Assembly: GCA_050290225.1 (NCBI GenBank)
Contig: JBNKHG010000072.1
Location: forward strand, 1-19,876
Direction: 5' to 3'
Source: JBNKHG01 sp050290225
GTDB lineage: Bacteria > Pseudomonadota > Gammaproteobacteria > Pseudomonadales > Cellvibrionaceae
DNA length: 19,876 bases
The position numbers were made by a program, and so were the translations under genes. The notes below the pieces were generated by a model, which was not told the DNA's origin, made no database searches, and saw nothing but the letters and a program-made list of their open reading frames with translations. Positions 15,576 through 19,876 of the stretch are shown here, piece by piece; positions within the stretch are counted from its first letter, which is position 1; each line of letters begins with the position of its first letter.

Positions 15576-15986
15576 TGCATCACCATCAACCAGATGTTGT
15601 TTATGGCGCTAAGGTAAGATAGGCCCCTATCCAGTTCAAGGCTTTTGCTACCGGAATGTTGACCTCTAACCTCTTTTGCGAATCTGCTGTCGCCCCACGA
15701 GTCTTGTTACAGGAACACCTCCCTATGAAGATGAGGTATCCCGATGGATAACGTTAATCGGCTTGAAGCGATTTCGCTCTGGTTTCCCCAGGCTGAGTGA
15801 CAAATGATACACCTTTAATCGCCCCCAGTAGGCAGATCAGAAAACAACCGCCTCCTCGCTACAATATTTTCCCATACCGTCCAGCAGTCGCTGTGAGAGA
15901 TACCCGCCTTTAGATAGAATCCCCCTTCGCCACGCCAGCACAATAGATAATAACTCTCCCTAATAATTCCTATTTACCCGAGAACG
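15576..15986. other. Intergenic region between pncC and the mutS-like start
   Basis: About 410 bases between divergent starts with no convincing ORF, RNA gene or hairpin. It must hold promoters for pncC on the minus strand and for the mutS-like ORF on the plus strand, but I could not pin either down. Confidence 0.5.
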
Positions 15987-16070
15987 ATGACAAAAAGCAG
16001 CAACCTGTCGAACAGCAAAGAGGCTCAACATACGCCCATAGTGGGTGCAGATCGAATACAAAAAGGCTAA
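15987..16070 (+). pseudogene. mutS: 5' fragment of mutS, cut by an island
   Basis: A 27-codon ORF beginning MTKSSNLSNSKEAQHTP and then reading IVGADRIQKG to a stop. MutS proteins of this group typically begin with a short variable leader followed by HTPMMQQYL. The match runs through the conserved His-Thr-Pro and the first two bases of the next Met codon, then is lost at about 16040. Position supports it: mutS is the usual divergent neighbour of pncC in gammaproteobacteria. MutS recognises mismatches in DNA repair. The rest of the gene should lie beyond the far end of the inserted island, outside this window, possibly with a replacement start. An unrelated short ORF is the alternative. Confidence 0.65.
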
Positions 16071-16112
16071 AAATAAGGTATTTTTCATTATTTATCATAT
16101 GGTTATGAAGAC

Positions 16113-16155
16113 TACGCCATGCTACGCTGAAATACGCAAAATGGCCTGAAATGGC
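16113..16155. repeat. Short repeats phased at 10 bp near the island edge
   Basis: TACGC occurs at 16113, 16123 and 16133, and ATGGC at 16141 and 16151, each exactly ten bases apart. One-turn spacing fits cooperative binding by an excisionase or similar small DNA-binding protein near an attachment site. The function is inferred from position, 70-120 bases inside the apparent mutS junction. Confidence 0.55.
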
Positions 16156-16170
16156 ATTGTTTGGCGATCA

Positions 16171-16216
16171 AATTGCCCCAAATTTGCCCCAAGAAATTGG
16201 CCGGTAACTTGGGGCA
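16171..16216. repeat. TTGCCCC tandem repeat and 9-bp inverted repeat
   Basis: TTGCCCC appears twice with an 11-base period (16173-16179 and 16184-16190). The second copy forms a 9-bp inverted repeat TGCCCCAAG (16185-16193) with CTTGGGGCA (16208-16216), spacer 14. It recalls the tandem repeat at 1365-1388 beside the other integrase and may contain recombinase arm sites. Confidence 0.55.
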
Positions 16217-16357
16217 TATCCTAGCGTATGCAGTAGTACTTCGCCGGACTTGGATGGTGTTTCCGACAGCACTCTGTGTTACCCAAAATCATCGCTTCTC
16301 GACACGCTCATCGGGACAGGAACAGGAACAGAAACAGGAGTCCATTCTAGTTCAGGG

Positions 16358-16997
16358 ATGTCAGAAACTGAGATAGAATTCTTACACCGTATAAAGAATT
16401 CGCCAATGGAAACTTTGCCTGAAACCATCCTCAAACATGCCCGTTCCCTCCCCGAGGGCGGCGTGCTGTCGCCCAAAGAATTCCTTCATCTGGGAAACCG
16501 AGCCGCCGTCGATCAGGTATTCTCAAGACTGGCCAAGGAAGGCAAGCTGATGCGCGTGGCAACTACGTCGCCCCGATATCCAGCCGATTTGGGTCGCGTG
16601 CCCCGCGCCTGAAAAGGTCGTGAAGTCGCTGGCCGAAAGAAGCGGTGAAATCGTCGTTCGACACGGCGCCAATTCAGCCAACGCTCTTGGACTGACTCAA
16701 CAGGTGCCGATCAAAGAGGTCTACCTGACGTCCGGGCGCACTCGAAAGCTCAAACTGGGTAAGGAAGAAGTCCTGGTCAAACACGCCCCGCAATGGATGA
16801 TGGCTCTGGGAACACGGCCCGCAGGAGAGGCCGTGCGTGCGCTGGCCTGGATCGGACCAACTCATGCCGACGTGTCTCTGGCATCACTGCATCGCACCCT
16901 CCCCAGTGCTGAATGGAAAGCGCTGATTTCAGCTCGTGCCACCACCCTGCCTTCTTGGATGGCGAGGGCGAATGGAAGGGAAGCTATGGATACCTGA
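16358..16997 (+). pseudogene. Frameshifted AbiEi/DUF6088-type antitoxin gene
   Basis: The remains of a roughly 210-residue DUF6088-like protein, the antitoxin type of AbiE systems. The first frame gives LPETILKHARSLPEGGVLSP and EFLHLGNRAAVDQVFSRLAK (winged helix). The middle frame, from 16561, gives NYVAPISSRFGSRAP. The third, from 16611, gives EKVVKSLAERSGEIVV, ANALGLTQQVPIKEVYLTSG, ALGTRPAGEAVRALAW and LPSWMARANG. Two lesions explain this: loss of about seven bases near 16556-16560, where GTGGGCCGTGG-like sequence would be expected, and loss of one C near 16608. The start could also be the ATG at 16407. No toxin gene follows on this strand; the next ORF converges from the right. Confidence 0.8.
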
Positions 16998-17070
16998 AAA
17001 TTGAAATTGCTTCGAATTGTCACTGTCGTAAGACACTTTCATTGCATAGCCAGCACCCCACGGGACAATC

Positions 17071-17532
17071 TCATGTATCAAGCATGTCCCATTCGTCGCC
17101 CAGCACCCATCGCAGGGCGGAGAGTTTTCCGTTGATCATGCCCCATTCAAAATCATCCCAGGGGCCAAGGTTCTCAAGTCCGATCTCCTCCTCAGTAGTC
17201 TTAGCGGCCTCAAGCGCCTTTTCCCAGACCGCATCCAGCGTCTGATCTGCGCGGTACGGGTTCCGCGAATAATCGGCGTCCGGCACCACATGGTGCGTGC
17301 CTTCTTCGATCTGGCTGCGCAGGTTCCGGTGACGGTTGTACCAAACCTGCCGGAACAGCAGGTGCTCCGCCTCAAGGATGTCAGACAGGGACCGAGATTG
17401 CTGCGAGAAGTTAAACTCCGCATTGTGATCGGCCAGAAGATCTGGATAGCGTTCCCGGATAAGTTCCACAATCGACACCGCATATTCAGAGTACGGCGTC
17501 TCAAACAGGGGCACCAGGTCGTCATAGAGCAT
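17071..17532 (-). CDS. Hypothetical protein behind the truncated toxin
   Basis: A 153-residue acidic soluble protein that I do not recognise as a named family. Its notable features are a conserved-looking C terminus, WDDFEWGMINGKLSALRWVLG, and a middle segment rich in aromatic and Arg residues. No signal peptide or membrane span is seen. It starts five bases after the stop of the truncated AbiEii gene with TAAGG just upstream, so translation may be coupled. It does not look like the missing C-terminal half of AbiEii, so it may be an independent cargo gene brought next to the toxin by a deletion. Confidence 0.65.
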   Translation of the reverse strand: MLYDDLVPLFETPYSEYAVSIVELIRERYPDLLADHNAEFNFSQQSRSLSDILEAEHLLFRQVWYNRHRNLRSQIEEGTHHVVPDADYSRNPYRADQTLDAVWEKALEAAKTTEEEIGLENLGPWDDFEWGMINGKLSALRWVLGDEWDMLDT

Positions 17533-17537
17533 TTACC

Positions 17538-17891
17538 TTACTTTACGCGACGTCCAATTAAACCGAAAGAGGCTGAATCTTCAATCCGCTTCAGCAGCGT
17601 CTTGCGCGCTCCGTCCCTTAGATCGCCGGCAATAACCGCAAGGTCAATATCCTCCGAAAACCGATGAATCAATCTATAGGCTTTGGATAGAGACGTACCG
17701 CCCTTGAAAATGGCTTGTTTGGCACAGTCCGATTCAGACAAACACTTCAGCGCATGGGTGACCCAGTAAGCCTTCTCGACATAAATCTGAGGCAATCCGA
17801 TTGTTTCGGCGGCATTCTCGATCAGCTCTGAGAAAACCTCCTTGTCTTCATGTAATCTCACCGGATATTCCAATCCTTTGCCAAAGGCCAT
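17538..17891 (-). pseudogene. abiEii: Truncated AbiEii nucleotidyltransferase toxin
   Basis: The N-terminal part of a type IV AbiE toxin. AbiEii proteins transfer nucleotides and are usually about 280-340 residues; this ORF has 117. It contains the catalytic start of the fold: AIFKGGTSLSKAYRLI (about residues 64-79) and the Asp-x-Asp metal motif in FSEDIDLAV (about 83-91). The sequence departs from family expectation after LLKRIEDSAS and ends GLIGRRVK. The C-terminal domain is missing, so activity is doubtful. Its start overlaps the end of abiEi by 34 bases, the usual tight coupling of antitoxin and toxin. The truncation may be a frameshift or a deletion joining it to the ORF at 17071-17532. 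Confidence 0.75.
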
Positions 17892-18580
17892 GCGCCTTTA
17901 TCGACAGGTAATTTATAAACGGTGGTGGGGTTCAGCGTACTTTTCAAGGTTGCGACATCCTGGCCGCCAGAATCCAGAATCAGTCCCAGCAAGGCGCGCA
18001 CCTGAGGGGTATCGTATTCCGATGCCAATTCCACAAGCCGCGTGCGCTCAATTTCACTCAAGCTGAAAACCCTGTCCTTCATTGCCCAAAGCACCTGGTT
18101 GAAATCGGTGTCCGGAATGGACTTGATATCCCTAAGCACATCAAGACACTCAAACAGTCGCACATCCGCTTCGCGGACAGGGAAACGGCTGGGAACAGTC
18201 TTGATACGAATCGTTCCAAAATCCTTTTGCTGACGCCCTCCTTCAACGGCAACGGTAACCGTCCTGGGAACCTGGGTGGTCAGCCCCAGACGGTTGAACA
18301 GCGCTAACCCCGTGACATAGCCCCGCAGGCGCTCACCGTCATACAGGACGGAGCGAACCAATGCATTATCGGATGGTTTCCTCGGCCCCATAATGCCCTT
18401 GAGGGGCACATAAAACTTGCCCTTGGACAGGCGCTGGACCCGTCCGGCAGACACCATGCGACTCATGGTCTGCACGACCGCGAGCGGCGCCTCGGAATAG
18501 TCCGGCAAGTCCCGATAGCCAAAGACCTGCCCCGACGGAAGGGTGTCGATCCGGCTCTGTACGGCTTGGCTAATACTCAT
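17858..18580 (-). CDS. abiEi: AbiEi/DUF6088-type antitoxin
   Basis: A 240-residue intact antitoxin and autorepressor of an AbiE system. An N-terminal winged helix-turn-helix (about residues 1-60, QVFGYRDLPDYSEAPLAVVQ to RLSKGKFYVPLKG) precedes a C-terminal domain with YVTGLALFNRLGLTTQVPRT (about 88-107), characteristic of DUF6088. In AbiE systems the antitoxin represses its own promoter through inverted repeats and counteracts AbiEii. TAGGAG before ATG 18580 gives a good ribosome site. Upstream is a near-consensus promoter with an 11-bp dyad. A second, broken copy of this family lies at 16358-16997 on the opposite strand but is clearly divergent in sequence. Confidence 0.85.
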   Translation of the reverse strand: MSISQAVQSRIDTLPSGQVFGYRDLPDYSEAPLAVVQTMSRMVSAGRVQRLSKGKFYVPLKGIMGPRKPSDNALVRSVLYDGERLRGYVTGLALFNRLGLTTQVPRTVTVAVEGGRQQKDFGTIRIKTVPSRFPVREADVRLFECLDVLRDIKSIPDTDFNQVLWAMKDRVFSLSEIERTRLVELASEYDTPQVRALLGLILDSGGQDVATLKSTLNPTTVYKLPVDKGAWPLAKDWNIR

Positions 18581-18596
18581 ATAAAGCTCTCCTAAA

Positions 18597-18654
18597 ACGC
18601 ACTGTAGGAGAAAGGAGGCCAGAATGTCAAGTTTTATTGACTAAAAACTTGACA
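18597..18654 (-). promoter_or_regulatory. abiE promoter with inverted-repeat operator
   Basis: On the minus strand, -35 TTGACA (18625-18630 region) is separated by 18 bases from -10 TACAGT, just upstream of abiEi. A perfect 11-bp dyad, TGTCAAGTTTT/AAAACTTGACA (18625-18635 and 18644-18654), covers the -35. This placement fits negative autoregulation by AbiEi, which is established for AbiE systems. Confidence 0.7.
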
Positions 18655-18789
18655 CCAATGCTGTACATGCTCTGGTGGAAAATCATGACCGAATATCCGC
18701 ACTTGGCGCGGATTTCTCAACATGGTTGGACACACTTAGGCAGCGAGTCGCTTGTTATGGGCGGTGTGTGAGCATCGCTCAGAAGTTTG

Positions 18790-18823
18790 AAAAAATAGAA
18801 TCAATCGTAGTATCACTACGATT
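18790..18823 (-). terminator. Possible terminator of the trb operon remnant
   Basis: A perfect 9-bp stem (18803-18811 with 18815-18823, three-base loop) is followed on the minus strand, after seven bases, by six T residues (18790-18795). It lies about 30 bases after the DUF2274 gene stop. The gap before the T run makes it imperfect; an operator is the alternative. Confidence 0.5.
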
Positions 18824-18850
18824 AGACAGACTATTCCAATTACCGCACCC

Positions 18851-19114
18851 CTATCCGGGCAATCTTTCAGGTCTGTCTGGATTTGAAGGAGCGGCGCTTT
18901 TTTCTTTCCCCTTCCGAAATCCCCGATCCCTTGCCATAAACGCCTCCAGCATATGCGGAATCAATGTCACCGCATCCACCGGTTCGCCGTAGGTTTGGGC
19001 ATGCAACTCGGCATAACGCTCCAAGTCCTCCTTCAGGGATGCCGGGCAGGCGAAGGTCAGTTTAACGGATTCGGTCTTGGGTAGCGGCCCCAGACGGAGT
19101 TTGTTGGCGGTCAT
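18851..19114 (-). CDS. DUF2274 protein of a trb conjugation operon
   Basis: An 87-residue protein beginning MTANKLRLGPLPKTESVKLT, followed by FACPASLKEDLERYAELHAQTYG and a helical segment. This matches the DUF2274 proteins that follow trbI in integrative conjugative elements; the helix pattern suggests a ribbon-helix-helix-like or small DNA-binding protein, though its role is unknown. Its ATG overlaps the trbI stop by four bases (ATGA), showing translational coupling. It is the last gene of the trb cluster here. Confidence 0.8.
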   Translation of the reverse strand: MTANKLRLGPLPKTESVKLTFACPASLKEDLERYAELHAQTYGEPVDAVTLIPHMLEAFMARDRGFRKGKEKSAAPSNPDRPERLPG

Positions 19115-19683
19115 GGCGTTATTCCCCGCTGGTAGAACAATGGCTGGTACGGTTTCAATACCAGGTCGCGATTGACAATCAGCCGCACGGGCAAACCAGG
19201 GCGGCTGGTGAGGGTAGGCTGAATATTGAGGTTGCGGCGGGTGACCTCCTGACCGATCTGGTTGACGGTGTCCTGCACACTGTCCCGGCCGGCGATAACG
19301 ACGCGGTCACCGTCCTGGCGGTTTTCGGGTGCGGCGAGTTCCGCGCCCACGCCCAGCAGCGTGGTCAGGGCGGCACCCGCAAACAGGCGATCCCAGTGCC
19401 AATCCACACCGTCTTCCAGGCCTGCATGGCCCGCCGGATCAGCGCCGGCGAGGTTGTCGAGCTGGAACGAGGACGTATCCGGTAGGATCACCCGGTGCCA
19501 CACCACCTGCACCCGGGTCTGCCCGTAGCTCACCTGGCTGTTGTAACGGCGCAGAATGCGCGAGCCCTGGGGGATCAGTACATGGCGGCCGGTGACGGTG
19601 TCGTAGACCGGTTCGGTCACCGTGGCGATCACATCCCCCGGCAGGTCGGAGTTGATACCGGTCACCAGGGCACCGGCAATCAC
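19111..19683 (-). pseudogene. trbI: TrbI C-terminal part, 5' truncated
   Basis: VirB10-like core protein of a type IV secretion system, normally over 350 residues with an inner-membrane span and proline-rich linker. Only the outer-membrane-core domain remains (190 residues): ALVTGINSDLPGDVIATVTE, VLIPQGSRILRRYNSQVSYG, LAGADPAGHAGLEDGVDWHW, FAGAALTTLLGVGAELA and RPGLPVRLIVNRDLVLKPY. Its open frame begins in mid-domain at a GTG after an in-frame stop, with no ribosome site. It sits 15 bases after the end of trbJ, whereas intact operons have trbL, trbF and trbG between. Hence the N-terminal half was lost in a deletion, and the product cannot anchor normally. Confidence 0.85.
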
Positions 19684-19697
19684 CGTCCCTATAATTT

Positions 19698-19876
19698 TTA
19701 GTTACCGTAGAAGGACACAGGCTGCGGCGTATAGACCGTGCCCTGCCCCAGAAAGCGCCGGGTCACTTCCCGGCCACGCTCGGTGGCTGCCGCCTGCCGG
19801 GCCAGTTCCAGTGACGCGGCCCGATCCTGGGTCAATTGCAGTTGTTGGGCCTGAATGGATTGCTTGGCCTGCAAGG
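19698..19876 (-). CDS. trbJ: C-terminal end of TrbJ-like conjugation protein (partial)
   Basis: The last 58 residues of a gene running off the right edge. A Gln/Ala-rich helical stretch (LQAKQSIQAQQLQLTQ onward) leads to RRFLGQGTVYTPQPVSFYGN, which resembles the C terminus of P-type TrbJ (VirB5-like pilus-associated) proteins. The TAA stop is at 19698-19700. The next sequence on the same strand is the headless trbI. The family call rests on this short end only. Confidence 0.55.
   Translation of the reverse strand, partial: LQAKQSIQAQQLQLTQDRAASLELARQAAATERGREVTRRFLGQGTVYTPQPVSFYGN

Noticed and set aside
18675..18992. 105-codon plus-strand ORF
   Set aside because: It runs antisense through the DUF2274 gene and the hairpin region, with no recognisable protein features.
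1..19876. CRISPR array or insertion sequence
   Set aside because: No regularly spaced direct repeats with spacers and no transposase were seen on either strand.

Overview
The window looks like a gammaproteobacterial chromosome segment, probably from a marine relative of Microbulbifer, Marinobacter or other Cellvibrionales. I infer this from protein character and from the gene order pncC-recA-recX ... alaS-lysC-csrA-tRNA-Ser-tRNA-Arg; genus is not resolved. A conserved core (about 1434 to 16040) is flanked on both sides by pieces of integrated mobile elements.

Left flank (1-1433): the end of an integrative element with a DUF4224 protein and a tyrosine integrase, abutting the 3' end of a tRNA-Arg(ACG) gene. 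Core, left to right: tRNA-Arg; a Fur-box-controlled TPR-like protein of unknown function; tRNA-Ser(GCT); csrA; lysC; alaS; a 32-residue membrane microprotein behind a perfect FNR/Anr box; a HIT protein and a Trm112-like protein; an M23 peptidase; then a three-gene minus-strand operon (TackOD1 zinc-binding protein with a degenerate GGDEF domain, membrane GT2 glycosyltransferase, HlyD-type adaptor). This trio sits between recX and alaS, which are neighbours in many relatives. I read it as a candidate exopolysaccharide synthesis/export machine with an unusual regulatory subunit. recX, SOS-controlled recA and pncC follow.

Right flank (about 16040-19876): just after pncC, on the opposite strand, an open frame begins like MutS and then departs from it after 17 codons. 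A second mobile element therefore appears to be inserted in the 5' end of mutS. Beside the junction lie 10-bp-phased short repeats, a tandem repeat and an inverted repeat that resemble recombinase or excisionase sites. Next come a frameshifted AbiEi/DUF6088 antitoxin gene, an abiE locus with intact antitoxin but a toxin cut to 117 residues, an unknown ORF, and the end of a trb conjugation operon in which TrbJ is joined directly to a headless TrbI. That arrangement implies loss of trbL, trbF and trbG, so this island is probably decaying or no longer self-transmissible.

The most interesting points are the TackOD1-GT2-HlyD operon, the insertion in mutS, the anaerobically controlled microprotein and the Fur-controlled TPR-like gene.
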